A stretch of 64,000 bases of DNA. It comes from Hansfordia pulvinata. Lineage: Eukaryota > Ascomycota > Sordariomycetes > Xylariales. The notes under the pieces are model-generated. The model had not been told where the DNA came from and searched no databases. It saw nothing but the letters and a program-made list of their open reading frames with translations. Both the position numbers and the translations under genes were made by a program. The stretch covers positions 62,001-126,000 of the forward strand of contig BJKQ01000031.1 in NCBI GenBank assembly GCA_006538405.1, in the 5' to 3' direction. Shown in pieces: positions 22,471 to 33,941 of this stretch (its first letter is position 1; every line of letters begins with the position of its first letter).

Positions 22471-24240
22471 ACAGCGTCTCCTGCAGTACTCTCTTTGGGG
22501 GATACTTAAATGAGAGGGGATGTAAGCGCAAATCGGTCGATCTAAATGAAGTAAAGAGTTTATCCTGAGGGCTTGTTGTCCGCCGGCGCATAGATGGATC
22601 GTCTCACTATTGTTTGCCTTGACAGCTGCGGGTGGGACGCAGCCGCGACTCGTATAGGACTTAAGTAAATGATGAGGCCCAGGAAGTCCACTCCCAGCTT
22701 GCTTCGGTGGACAGACGTCAAGGTTGGGGCCTGGTGACTATTCGGTCTCCGCCTCGCCCATGTTCAAGCAGCTCTTCACCTCGCGGTCAGAGCTGCCCCA
22801 CGAGGCATCAATTCAGGTGCTGCCGCGGCGGCCCACTTTGCAAAGGCGGCTGGCGCGCCCGTCGTCTTCGTTTGTCCGCAAGAGAAGGAAACGCTTGTAA
22901 GACCAGAGGGCGGTCTTTGTGTGATGACAAGACCCGCCTTGAAGCAGTGTAAGGCTTGTTAGCCCTGTAATGAGCATTGGTTTTGACAAGGCCGCAGTGC
23001 TGCGAGACGGAGGGTGGGAAGGCACGACTGTGCCAGAGGAGTATTTAGGTGAAATTGGCCGACCGGGAGCCCAACCGTGGAATCCTCCCTTCTCCATCAT
23101 CAATACCACATTTGCTCCATCATTGCTACCATCTCTCCAAGGGCTGGAAGTCTTCGACTGAACACACACGTCCACTCGTGAGAGGATACGTACGGAGTAC
23201 ATGTAGACCGATACATCAAAGAAGGGAGATAGGGCCGTATCTATCGTGCATGTACGGGTGCCTACCGTACCTTACCGTAGGTACGAGTACATACGCTTAA
23301 GGTAGCAGGTGCTCCGGTCGCCCAAGCTGAGAACCATTTGACTACGGCAGGTCCGTTGTTTGCTGTTGGCCAATAAACAGACACCCATCTCTCTTTTAAC
23401 ACCACCCCCTCCGACAGTCAATGACGGGAGTCTCTCGCCCACAAGCGCGTGCAAACGCGTGGAGCCGCATTATGATGACGCACGCAACGGTGCCAGGCAA
23501 GGATGTCGTGGTCTGTGGCTTACTAACTAGCACTGGCCATCAAACGGGCTGAAGATGGGCCACCAGCAACGCAAAGCCCCTCCACCTCCCCGGCTGCAAT
23601 ACCATCACGTCTGGTCCATGTGTGAGGGGCGTAAACCAAAGCTGCTTTGTTCACCTCCACTACCTGCGGTACGGTATCCACCTGCGACGCTGCATCATGC
23701 ATCAACCGGGTCACCTTGACCATCTCAGCTCAGCTGTCTCTTGATTGAGCCGCCCGCGTCCTTCGCGTCGCGTCGCGTGAGTAAAGGAGCGCAGAAGGCA
23801 CCGTTGGCCCGTTGGGCTTCTCTGAATCAGAGCCCATCCAGGATCCTCATCACCTGCATTCTAGCTCGCCGCTCGCACAAAGAGAACGAACCGAACGGCC
23901 CCCGAACCATGCCATCTCCGGTCGTCATCATTCAATTCTACGAGCGCCACATGTGTATCTGGCCTTGATCGCGACACCGTCTACCGCGAGACACGCCCGC
24001 TCCACCATCCGTCGTCCTAATGCCAGTCTTTCGCGCGCGCAGGGGAACGCCTCTCTTTGAATGGTCATGAGCTGTCAACTTGACAGCTCCGACATGCGAT
24101 GGGTTCCCATCCGGCTACCTCAGACGTAAAACTATAATACTTCTTGGAGAAATCCATCGTGTCGAAGCGTAAGCCTGCCCTGTTTCCACCCCCATCCATC
24201 GTTGTCCACCACCCCGGAATTCCGAGCTCATCGCATCGTC
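22471..24240. other. Intergenic, no gene seen
   Basis: Only short frames in conflict on both strands. Around 23190-23310 there is a cluster of TACGTAC / GTACATG / CCGTACCTTACCGTAGGTAC palindromic words. No gene recognised. Confidence 0.5.
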
Positions 24241-25370
24241 ATGGCAGTTTACAGTCTACGGAAAGACAGCCTTGAGCTCGTCGCCAAGGCCTTGGTCTAC
24301 CTTGCTCAAGAGAAGGTCTCGTCCACCGACCCCGCAGACAAGAGAAGTCCCGACTCGCCAGTCGTCCTCGCCTTCTACAACGACCTCCATAAGACCCAGA
24401 CTCATTCAACCAACCCCTCCGCGCCCGATTTCGACAAACCTTTCCTCGCCGATTTCGTCCACAGTGTGCTTCAGCTTGCCTTCCATGCCAACCTGGAAGA
24501 GTTCCGCCGCACCAAGATTGGAGGGCCACTGGATCGCGTGTGCTGGCCTGATCGCCTCAAACGCGCCAAGAATATAGACGACGTTGAGGATTGGATCTGT
24601 GACCTGGGTCTCGCTGACTGGTTTCAGAATATCGACGTCGCGCGTCTAGGTTCGAGGGCTAAGGATGACAAGGACTATCCTATTCAGTACGGTCAAAAGG
24701 CGGCGGAGTTCAAGACCCCACCGCGCAAACGTTCAGCAGCCACTGCATTCGCGACACCATCTTCACCTACAACGGCCAGGCGCAGCCCCCATCGGCGAGA
24801 ACCTGGCCCAGCCCGACATCCAGAAGGCGCCTTGCGACCAGCCCGTCACCCACTACACCACCAACCACCCCTTCACCTGCTGGAAGGGTGGGCGGATCAC
24901 AGTTGGGCCCTCTAGTCTCCTCGAAAACAGCCACCTCAGGACTCTGGCGCAACCCGAAGCGTGGGGGGGCCGGAGGCCTGAAAGTTCTTGAACAAATCCT
25001 GAAAGGGAAAGGTCACAAACCGCAGCCTTCGCCTCTTTCCACGCCTAAGCCGCCGGACAAGCAGACCCCTTCGTCTTCCAGCAATGCCAACAATGCCACC
25101 TTGGAAGACGTCATGGCTGAACGTGCCAAACTCTTCCCTGCAGTCGCCAAAGGCAGAGCGACCGAGGCCCAGCGCGAGCTCTTCTCGAGGCTGCAGACGG
25201 ATTTGAAGGAGTTGTTGTTGGCTGGTTCACCATTGAGACGAGGCGCCGCCGTGCCAGTGGCTAGACGGTTGCGCATCGCGGAATGCAATCCGGTTGAAGA
25301 GGAACAGAGTGAAGAGGCTCCGGCGGCAACGGCTGTGAGAGACGCGGCGGAGGAAGACGAATCTGGATAG
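24241..25370 (+). CDS. Hypothetical protein, about 376 aa, interrupted by one frameshift at a C-run
   Basis: Frame 1 opens at ATG 24241 (upstream extension to 24202 uses TTG) and encodes an ordered N-terminal helical domain (residues ~1-150; for example VAKALVYLAQEKV and FHANLEEFRRTKIGG). A Pro/Ser/Thr/Arg linker follows, where frame 1 dissolves into Arg/Pro/His sequence and ends at 24915. The downstream frame is open throughout the linker and continues as LEDVMAERAKLFPAVAKG, a Leu/Arg helix and an acidic C-terminus (EEEQSEEAPA) to the stop at 25370. The best switch point is CCCCC at 24786-24790: one missing C there explains the shift, and the total then becomes a multiple of three. No intron with a branch point fits. 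A sequencing or assembly error is likelier than a true pseudogene. Function unknown. Confidence 0.5.
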
Positions 25371-26929
25371 AGTTTCGTATGCGAAGGATCTTGCAAGATC
25401 CAGGACAGGAGCGTTACAAGGGCTCTTCAACCGACAGTCAGATGAGAATACCAAGATCAAGACAGTCGATAGCATCAAGCCTGTACTGCCAATGACCCTC
25501 GATCTTGACCGCGACGCCGCCCCGATGGCTTCGTTCCCCTCGCCGTGCGCCATGCGGTCGACAGACACTCTGCGCGTGCTCTACGCCCGCGGCCAGCACT
25601 GCCTCGCGAGTTCCAGGTTCTGCAGCGCACTGCTCTCGACAAGCCAATCGGTAGCTGCCAGGAGGCAGCTCGTTGAGGTCGTGGCCACTCGAACTGCTTG
25701 CAGGCCTGGCACGCCCCCACCTCCCACATCACACTCCGTACGACGCCGACCCCCTGATGTAAACCCATCGAGCCCGAGGCTGACCTGCGGCTGTTGGCAA
25801 AGGAGGGCTGGAGACTGAGGGTCCCTCTTACCGGCGGTGGCTAGGTAGGTAAGCACGGAGTAGCCCCGGTCGCCGGTCGCCTTTGACCCCTGTGGCCCGA
25901 GGTGTTGATACACTTTCGGCTTCCCATTATATGGGCACGTTGTTATCTGCTCGGAACACCTTGTGAAGCAGGCTGTGGCCTCCTCGAAGCTGTGCCATCT
26001 TCAAAGAAGAGGTCGCTCGACTGGCAACTAACAGATTCGAATATATTGGGTCTATCCCGAGCCGTCTACCACGTGCGAAGCAGCAAGCCGCCCGCACTGG
26101 CGGCTGGTCAACGGCGCCGGTGTCGTCGCCGGAGACGAGCCACGTGCATGGGCACCGACAGAGGCCACCCCTCGCAGCAAATATCCCCGGCCCGCAGCAA
26201 AGATCACCGGCCCGCAGCACCGGCAGAGCCCCGACCTCTATCCCGCACTCCCCATTTGACCCCGTGCGTGACTGCGAGCCGATCCACGTCAGCGAGTTCC
26301 CGGCCCCTTTCCGCGAATCCTCACTTATCTCCGCCAGGTCGCGTCGGCAATTAATCCCCCGGGACGGAACGATTTCAAGTAAGGCAACGACATAGTCTTT
26401 ATACCAACCTTAACACACTCCCGAGCCGCCGCAGGTCCCCTCCTCGCAGGTCGTCGACATGGACCCCGAACGGAGGCGTCAGGCAGACCGCAGCTGACCC
26501 TTTGGCCCTCCCCCAGCTCCCGCTCCGCCACGGTCTACGGCTCTCCCGACCCCAGCTCCGCCCACGCCCCTGGCGCGCACGGCCGCGGCCACCCACGACT
26601 CGTCGACTCGTCGTCCCGCAACGTTTGCCTTCACGCTAGGGCCTCGGACGGCCCGGAGCGCACCGAGTCCAACGCCGACCAGCCCACGCCCGGACGTCGT
26701 CGCTTGCTAGACGCGCCCCGGGCAACGGCAGTGCACCTGGTGCGAGCTCAACGGCGACCAAGGGTGCCGGTTCCGGAGCTGAGTGCCTCTCGACGACATG
26801 ATGCTCGATATGCTTTGCGCCTGCCACCGCCACCTCGTCGCTGCGGGCATGCCATCACGCCGCGAGCCGAGGTTCCTCGTTCCCTTGACAGTTCTCGCAA
26901 ATGCCCCTCGCCACGTCCTGCTCGTATTC
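25371..26929. other. GC-rich stretch without a secure gene
   Basis: Many overlapping frames on both strands, none with domains. At about 26727-26780 a plus-strand frame reads CTWCELNGDQGCRFRS, a cysteine cluster reminiscent of Zn-cluster or transposon proteins, but stops interrupt it immediately. Probably decayed sequence. Confidence 0.4.
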
Positions 26930-27274
26930 CTATACCCCGCGTTTACCGCACTCTTGATATATGCCGCAGAGGCGGGTCCATTCGCTCTTGGTGGACGACT
27001 CGGCCGTGGGTGTTAGCGATAAACCTTCCTCACCGTCCCAGCCGTCATCCCAGCCGTCGTCCCACGCCTCGATAATGGCCCGGAAGGCCGGGACGCGCTT
27101 GGTCACTGCTGGCGCGCCCATCGGCCCTAGGTCGTCGTCATTATTATCGTCGCCACGAAGCGACTCATGACCCTCCGTGATCGTCCAGTAGCTGTCGCTC
27201 GCCTGGTAGCGGCCCGGTATCGCCTTAACCGGCGGGGTAAGGAGCTGCCTAAGCTCGCGCTCATGTTGATTGGC
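26930..27274 (-). pseudogene. Open frame with Trp/Asp repeat, no start codon
   Basis: The minus strand is open for 115 codons between a TAA at 27277-27275 and the stop at 26930. It reads like real protein (RELRQLLTPPVKAIPGRYQA, an acidic GDDNNDDDLG linker, then AWDDGWDDGWDGEEG and WTRLCGIYQECGKRGV). The first in-frame ATG comes only after about 50 codons, so the true start must lie in another exon or be lost. The upstream minus frame (27498-27127) overlaps in a different phase. It could be a fragment of a transposon Gag-like protein or of an ordinary gene. The WDDG repeat derives from a repeated CAGCCGTCATCC-like DNA unit. Confidence 0.35.
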
Positions 27275-27806
27275 TTAACCATATTGGCCGGCTTGTCCGC
27301 GGTGGCCGGCTCTATGCACGGGGAGTTCACACCCATCCGCGTCGCCGGGCGACGGTCGTGCCCGGTTCGGGCAGACACACATTTGGCCAGTCCTCCCAGC
27401 TGCGTCGAACGTTCGGAGACATCATGTCGGGGTCCCTTTTCCTCAGTAAGACGTGTGTCAATCTTGGGGCGGGGCCGGAACCGATATAATATGCGCACTT
27501 AATAAGCGCTACTCAATCGTCACACTCTAGCACACGCAAAAGGTAAAATCAGAGCCTGTGACCAGTCCAGGTCCAGTGTTGCTTAGGAGTCCGACGAGCC
27601 AGCTGGCCTGGAAAGAATTTCTACTCGAGTGACCAGGCACTTTGGTTTCCGGCTACTGGAATCGATTCACGGGCTTGAAAATTTGTAAGCAAGATAGCTA
27701 GCCACTCGGGTCACGGGTGTATGCGCCAGATGGATAAACAACAAGGTCAATACTCCAGACGCTGAATAAAACGTGTACACTAAGAAGCAGAAGCTCGATC
27801 CGTACT
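27275..27806. other. Intergenic, no gene seen
   Basis: No convincing frame. Lies downstream of the minus-strand gene ending at 27807 and would contain its 3' UTR and terminator. Confidence 0.5.
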
Positions 27807-29333
27807 TTAACGGGTGCTCTCCCTGAAAGCGCTATCCATACGTTCCTGCTTCAAGGTTGAATGATACCGTTTAAGTTCATCATGCGCGCTGTCGAAGAAA
27901 GCGTAGAGACCCTCGGGAGTGGGGAACTTGTAAGCCGTGAAGACCTGGCACTTGCCGCTGCAGCTCTGGCTGCCGGACGGGGCCCTGGAATCATAATCAC
28001 GAAGTGCTTCGTTCTGCGGAGAAGCCCATAGCTGTCCATTGCGGTTTGCTTCTAGCCGCGCGTGAGTGACAGCGCGTCTCTCCTCGAGAGACGCCACTCG
28101 ATCCTCCCAATGCATGGTATCGTAAATAATAGCTTGTAAATAGGATAGTTGCCGACGAATGCTGGTCATGAGATGCGATATTTCGTTCAAGTTGCGGTGT
28201 GTCGGCGTGACGAGAGACCAAGAAGGGTAAACACTGCTCAAGGCTGCAGCCCACGAGGACGTAAGCAGACTGCTGTGTTGTTCGGCCAAAGCCTCCTCCT
28301 TCTGAACCTCCGAAGCCAGGTAAAGAGAGACAGCTGGCAAAAGCTGACCGCGGAGCACGTCAAGGATGCTTTCCCAGGTGGCAATAGTACGGCGCAGGGC
28401 ATGTCGATATCGCGGGTCAAGGTCGTTGCGCAGCTCGGGCTGAATGTCTTGTGTACTCTCCCAGAGCAGCTTCCTCGCTTCATACTCGTCTCGCTGGTCT
28501 TCTCGAAAGCCATGTTGTGATAGTTCTTCGGAACTGACGGGCCACGGCCGCTTGAACAGCGTTTGGAGTAACACGTCGCTGAGGACCTGCTCCGATCGGG
28601 TGATTGGCGTCTGGGCGCTCATTGCCTCATCGTTGCCGCTGTTGAAATCCCCGTAGCTATAGTGGGATTCGAGGCTGAGTTGCGCTGCGCTTAGATGATC
28701 GAGTGTTAGGAACAACGGGCCGCGGCCCAAGTGAAACCAGTAGTCTTGGTCTTCCGCGTCGGCCAAGGATTGCCAATGATTGTCAATACTTTCGCAGCTC
28801 TTATCGACGAAGCGGCGCGCGATGTCGATGTTGCCGATACTCTCCGGCCGGGTCATGGCCAGGAGCTGCTCGGCTCGGGATAGGTGGTGCTTCAAGGGCA
28901 AGCAGATGCCTTCATGTACAAGTAACAAAACGCTACGGAAAATGTCGCCCTTCTCTGACTCCCAAAGGGGTGCTGTTGATTGCGGCTCCTTGCGACTGCT
29001 GCTAATAGTGGACTGAAAGCGCTCAGGCTCGACTCTCCAGACATGGAGATGGTGTATCGTTGCGCCTTCAATCGCGGCGTAGCCACTGATCAGATCTTCG
29101 AGCTCTGGGAGAATCTCCACGCGTGTGACGTTGTAGCATACACGACAATTACTAGTGTTGTTGTGCCGTGCGTCTGTTGAGTTGTTGCCGACGCCACTGT
29201 ACACGCCCTTGCTGGGTCTGTGACATGGCGCCGGAAAAGGAGTGTTATTCGACGACAGCCAAGAATTGAGCATGCTCAGACTGTGGAAAACCACGGCCAG
29301 GCGACCGATGCACCTCAGCGAGTCGAGGAACAT
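27807..29333 (-). CDS. Predicted secreted or membrane-anchored protein, 508 aa
   Basis: The open frame reaches 29492 via TTG; the first ATG is 29333, giving 508 aa. Residues ~1-26 (MFLDSLRCIGRLAVVFHSLS) form an N-terminal hydrophobic segment that could be a signal peptide or signal anchor. Several N-X-S/T sequons follow (NNSTDARHNNTSNC), consistent with passage through the secretory pathway. The rest is long, helical and hydrophilic, with coiled-coil-like parts such as SEVQKEEALAEQ and VASLEERRAVTHARLEANRN, and a late CSGKC pair. No catalytic motif or known domain is seen, and there is no intron. Proteins of this style (hydrophobic start, long helical body) are common as unnamed, lineage-restricted fungal families. 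Confidence 0.6.
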   Translation of the reverse strand: MFLDSLRCIGRLAVVFHSLSMLNSWLSSNNTPFPAPCHRPSKGVYSGVGNNSTDARHNNTSNCRVCYNVTRVEILPELEDLISGYAAIEGATIHHLHVWRVEPERFQSTISSSRKEPQSTAPLWESEKGDIFRSVLLLVHEGICLPLKHHLSRAEQLLAMTRPESIGNIDIARRFVDKSCESIDNHWQSLADAEDQDYWFHLGRGPLFLTLDHLSAAQLSLESHYSYGDFNSGNDEAMSAQTPITRSEQVLSDVLLQTLFKRPWPVSSEELSQHGFREDQRDEYEARKLLWESTQDIQPELRNDLDPRYRHALRRTIATWESILDVLRGQLLPAVSLYLASEVQKEEALAEQHSSLLTSSWAAALSSVYPSWSLVTPTHRNLNEISHLMTSIRRQLSYLQAIIYDTMHWEDRVASLEERRAVTHARLEANRNGQLWASPQNEALRDYDSRAPSGSQSCSGKCQVFTAYKFPTPEGLYAFFDSAHDELKRYHSTLKQERMDSAFRESTR

Positions 29334-29563
29334 GGCTGCTTTCAAGGCGAACCGGATGAAAGGAGAGGCGCAAACTCGATATGTTGGTTGCAAGGTGCAG
29401 GCTGAGAGCGTGGGCTGTATTGCTGGTAGGCAAGACGTGTCGTCGGACGGAGAGACCTGGCCGGCTGGCCGTCGATCTGCAAAGAGGCTCAATGTACACC
29501 TTAAATGTTAAGTGGTAAGCACGGTCAAGCTTATCTCGAGTGTGGGTAGACGGACTCGCAATG

Positions 29564-29660
29564 TGTTCTTGAACGACCACCTTGATCTTGAACGATCGCC
29601 TTGATCTTGAACGATCGCCTTGATCTTGAACGATCACCTTGTTCTTGAACGATCACCTTG
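29564..29660. repeat. Five-copy 19-bp tandem repeat
   Basis: Unit TTGATCTTGAACGATCGCC repeated five times. The outer copies vary at GATC/GTTC and CGATCG/CGATCA, and the central copies are identical. Each unit contains GATC and CGATCG, so the array is dense in short palindromes. It is not protein-coding in a conserved frame because 19 is not a multiple of three. Confidence 0.9.
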
Positions 29661-31270
29661 CTCCATGTAAAAGCCCTTGCCCCCTTGCGATGAGAACGGC
29701 GGGGAGACAATGGCGGGCGTTGTTTCGAGAAGTCAGCCGTCTTTGTCCACTATAGCACTGGGGGCACGAGGCGAAAGGCGGGCACGAATGAATCGGGCTC
29801 GTTTCGAGAGAGCCGCGCCAAAGCATACGCCAAGGCAGGCCGTGTGGTATTGACAGACTCTGAAAGGTAAGGCAAGGAGCAAGTAAGGGAGAGAACGGTC
29901 GACAAGGCGTTGCTGTTGTGCGAACAGGTTCATTATCATGCTACCCTTGCTAGACCAAAACAACATGTGTAAAAGACGCCAGAGGATCTAGGAGACTGTT
30001 TGTTCATGGGCAAGCAGAGCGCCAGACTACGGTAACTGCCTTACCTTGGGCACCCAGGGAGGCAAACGCAGGTGAGATGCAATGCGCCGTGCCGCCCGCG
30101 GACCGACTGGAAGGGTCCCGAAAACGGGATTGACAGTGCCTCCATGATCTCAGGGCTGGAGAGAAAACAAAGAGACAGCAGGCTACCACAGCGCTGGATT
30201 GATTGCATTGACGTGTGTTCCAGGCACGAGCAATTGAACCTCGCGCAGTGTACTCGCAAGTCAGGTACCCAGCATACGTGCCTATCCACGTTAAGTACAT
30301 AGCCGAAATAAGTGCCTACCAGGTGGAAGTACCAGACTTATGTGCGGCGCTGCCCCTCGCACCGCAACGGCTAGGCACGGGGTTGGTCTTTGTTTGCTCT
30401 TTCTGGTGATCAGTGTAAGGCAGAGCGCCAAGAGAACCATCCCCGGCAATGGATTGAAGTCGTCACGAGGTCAATGCTCATCGCCGCCGCCATCAGAATT
30501 CTGCTCATGCGAGCAGAGAAGGGGACCGGCGCTTACCCGAAGCAGCCTGGCTGGCTCGTTTGCTTCACGCGCTGTGAGAGCCTGTCGCGACCGCGACGAG
30601 TGGTGACATGAGGGTTCCGGTCGCGACCACCGCGCGCTGTAGAAACAACCTGTAGAAACAACCATGGAAGGAAACACCAGCACACTATGTCGTGAATACG
30701 TTATCAACAAAAGCAACATCAAAAACAACACATAGACCATTACAGCATTCCAGGAGACAGCCCAAGATGAAAGCGCTCTGCCCTGGCAACCGTCTTCAAG
30801 CTCCGTCCATCGGCCCCCTTCTTGGTCGGACCCCCGAGATCCAGTCAAGCAATCGCCACGCCCAAGAGAACTTCCAATTCCCTAATCGGCACAGAGCTCA
30901 GAGGCGGCGTCAATCGCTCCATTCAGCGCCCCAACGCGTACCCCTTTAGACCCAGATTCTCAATACTAAACTCCCAGTCAAATCCCTAATCGCGGCCGGT
31001 GACTCCGGTCTGATCACCCTGTCCCTGCCTCGTTAGCCAACAAGCAGCGTCCATCACGGCGTCCGCCAAAATACCATGCTAGACCCCGAGTCCATTAGAG
31101 CTTCGGATGGCAAGACCTCCGCCGAATGCGATTTTAACGCCCACACAGGATGCTTATGCCAACAGGCGGTGCAGGACTTCCGACCAGTGCAACTCGCCGG
31201 GTACGTACCACGCGCTCCTTACGCGTTTGGTATGCCGCGCAGCCGCATACGAGTCGCTCCGGCCTGGGAC
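29661..31270. other. Stretch without a recognised gene
   Basis: Short, conflicting frames on both strands. No domain, splice pattern or RNA gene recognised. Confidence 0.5.
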
Positions 31271-31274
31271 CAAG

Positions 31275-31465
31275 AAGTTGGGAGAAAAGTTGGGTCACAC
31301 ACTCCCAAAAATCTTCCCAACTTTCCATTGAAGCCTCGCTCCTGCCTGAGGCCAAAAAGTTGGGAGAAAAGTTGGGACACACGCTCCCAAAAATCTTCCC
31401 AACTTTCCATTCCTCAGGTGGAAGCCTCGCTCCTGCCTGGGCCCGGGAAGTTGGGAGAAAAGGTC
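31275..31465. repeat. Direct repeat carrying nested inverted repeats
   Basis: Copies begin at 31275 and 31357 with AAGTTGGGAGAAAAGTTGGG and each ends in TCTTCCCAACTTTCCATT. A third, truncated copy begins at 31448. Spacing is 82 and 91 bp. Each full copy holds a 9-bp inverted repeat (AAGTTGGGA / TCCCAACTT) and a nested TTGGGAG / CTCCCAA, so every unit can fold as a hairpin with alternative pairings. Between copies lies GAAGCCTCGCTCCTGCCTG. Confidence 0.85.
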
Positions 31466-32965
31466 CGTACCGATGCCCATGTTGATGGCCTCTCATTCAG
31501 GCCTGCCCCCTTGAGCAGCCTCACCACTTTAGCAGCAAAACGTACAGCATCACCCTTTCCCACAGGCCCAACCCGACCGAATGTTGCACAGCACAATGGT
31601 GCTAATGCGTGAATCACAGCGAGCGTCCAGCCGCAGCAGCAGTAACGGCTCTTGCCACCGCCAGTCGTTCGGCCGGGTCCAGTTCGGCGCCAATCGGGCG
31701 GCTTTTTCGTCTACCACGGACAGCAAGGCCACTTGTGCTGCTCAATGCCCCCATCGTCAGCGGCATCTCGTCCCATGCCATCGAGAGAATTGTCCCAGAA
31801 CTCGGATCGTCAACGGCACTCAGGCCATTACCCAGCAGGTCCAGAGCAATGACGAGGAGGCGATGCTGCCGCCGGGGGTGCAGCTGAACGTCAATATCCG
31901 CTACGTGAAAAGCAGCCGGGCCGGGGAGGAGTGTCTGCGCAGGGCGGGCAAGGGGGCGAGGGAGTTCAAGTGTCAACTCTTCAGGCCCTGCTGACTGCAG
32001 CCGCGGCGCAGCCGGCTCGGCATAGACGCCGCGGTCAGCGTGCCCCTATTGACACGATTGAAGGCGACAACAGAAACAGCACTCCTTGTTTAGGCTGAAC
32101 CCAGAAGTCGAGCCGACGCCCAACTGCTAGACGCACCAAGATGACGAAAGCCCATGGGCATTCCAAGCCTCGCAAGTCCATCAGAGTCAAGGAGGGAAGG
32201 GTCCTTCAACACCGGAAGCTGTTCCCTCCCTTACCCCTAGACATCCAGGCCAGTCCTGTAGAGGCTTCCGCTTCTTAATTGTATGCCAGGTATGCTGACC
32301 AGGGCAGAGTTCGAGATTCCTGCCATATCGCACGACAAGTTCGCAAGCCTGCCAAATTGCTGCTTTCTGCCTGCCCGTCAGTCCATAAAAGCAGGGCTCC
32401 GCACCGGCCGTACGCTTCACCGGCCGTACGGCTGTATCCCTTCTTCCTCTCCTCATCATACATCATGTCTGACCAACCTTGCCTCCCTCTCCCATTTCCG
32501 TACTCCACAATGCACATCAGGTAAGCGTTCGACCTTGACCATGCCTTTGTTCCTTATCATCACCATCACCCCCACCTGAAAGTATTAAGCTAACTCTTGT
32601 GCGGCAGCTGAAGAAGCAGCAGCAGCCAGCCAAGCAAGCAAGCATCACCAGTTCCTGCACGACTCCCTTACTTCCTTGACACTCGCACACTTGGGCCGCA
32701 GTCACGATACTTTCCAACAGCTAGCAGCTTGTGTTTACTGGCTCGGAATCCTGCGCCGTACGCCCGGATCCTGCCAACCGTTCCACTGATAAGCTGGTCA
32801 CTCTTCCCACTGATTAATAAGACGCACGCCAGTTCCCTCTGGCTGCAAAATAGCCTGGACAAACCTAGAGACTCGCCAGATCTACCAGCATCTCCCAAAA
32901 CCATAACACCAACAATGCAAAGCAACTAAGGTATATTGCTCACTCTTGTGCAGATAAAATCTCGG
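31466..32965. other. Stretch without a recognised gene
   Basis: Competing frames at 31581-31994 (plus) and 31976-31614 (minus) both look plausible in composition but neither has a domain. Nothing else seen. Confidence 0.4.
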
Positions 32966-32968
32966 GCC

Positions 32969-33138
32969 AGTTCGCCTCCATGGTCTCCCTCGGCGCTACC
33001 CTCAAGGCCGTCGCCGTCCCCAACGACCAGCCCGCCTCTTTACCACGTTCATCGTCGTCCTCGCCGCCCTGTCCCTCGAGGGCTTGCTAATCTGGCCCAT
33101 CCACCACGCAACTCTCAAACTTGACAAGCCCGAATGAC
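32969..33138 (+). pseudogene. Broken frame with a membrane-helix segment
   Basis: A plus-strand frame starting at ATG 32980 reads MVSLGATLKAVAVPNDQPAS. One base out of phase the next frame reads FIVVLAALSLEGLLIWPIHH and ends at TGA 33136. Together they look like the N-terminal part of a small protein with a membrane helix, split by a one-base shift. Further codons after the stop continue to read like protein for a while. Family unknown; probably a dying gene. Confidence 0.3.
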
Positions 33139-33941
33139 GCCTCAGCACCGTGCCCAGAGTCCGAATCCAAGGCCCCGTGACCAGTCGTTTCTACCTCGCA
33201 TGTCTCGCCATATTTCGCGGTCCCCGTCATCGTCGTCGTCCTCCCACAACTCCAGGATAATCCATTCGGAACTTGTCAGTCCGCAGCACTGTAAAGAACA
33301 AGGCTGACGCTCAACCCGAGGTTGCCGCAACCCGAAGATGCCGCCATGAGCTCGACGACCTAGCCCGACGGCCTAGGTCGACGCCGTGCAATGTCGCTCG
33401 GCCGTAGTCAGCCGTGGTAACATAGCCCTTATCAACAAGGCCAACCGTGCCCCTCCCACGGTATACTTCACGGAGGGTTGCAAAGTGTACCCTGCCCTCA
33501 TCACAGCCGCACCGGCCCAGGCGTAGCAGGGCAGCAACGTTACTCTGATCCACCCTCGCCTCGTTGGCAAAGCAAGCCCCCCTTCGTCTTGGTATTCGCA
33601 AGACTGAGCTCCCGATTCGAGAAGTTCAATGGTCGAAATGTGGTAATCAGACGCGCTCTCAACAAGGCAAGTCGGAAACAGCCTCTACCGGTCGCCGGCC
33701 TTTCCCCCCTTAACGATCCAGGCCGCGCCTGACGACACGCTTCTCGCATTCGACGATCTGGGTACATAACAGTGAAAGAGTAAAAGCTGGACACTCGGCC
33801 ATATAACGGCTCTTTCACCTGGATTCATCTGGCAGAACTGATCTGGTAACCAACTCCGCGGTCTTCACTACTGAGCTCTAAGGCATTGAAAGATCCGTGC
33901 AAGCCATCGCGTGTCCCGACAGCGGACCAGAGTCTAAAATC
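33139..33941. other. Stretch without a recognised gene
   Basis: Short frames only. May contain further eroded parts of the broken frame at 32.97-33.14 kb. Confidence 0.45.

Noticed and set aside
23190..23310. Cluster of TACGTAC/GGTACC palindromes as an operator
   Set aside because: Similar words recur at 19.2 and 42.95 kb away from any common gene type; no evidence for a specific site.
14401..29333. Biosynthetic gene cluster or operon-like system among the neighbouring genes
   Set aside because: No synthase, tailoring enzyme, transporter or pathway regulator domain is visible; the genes are unrelated hypothetical proteins.
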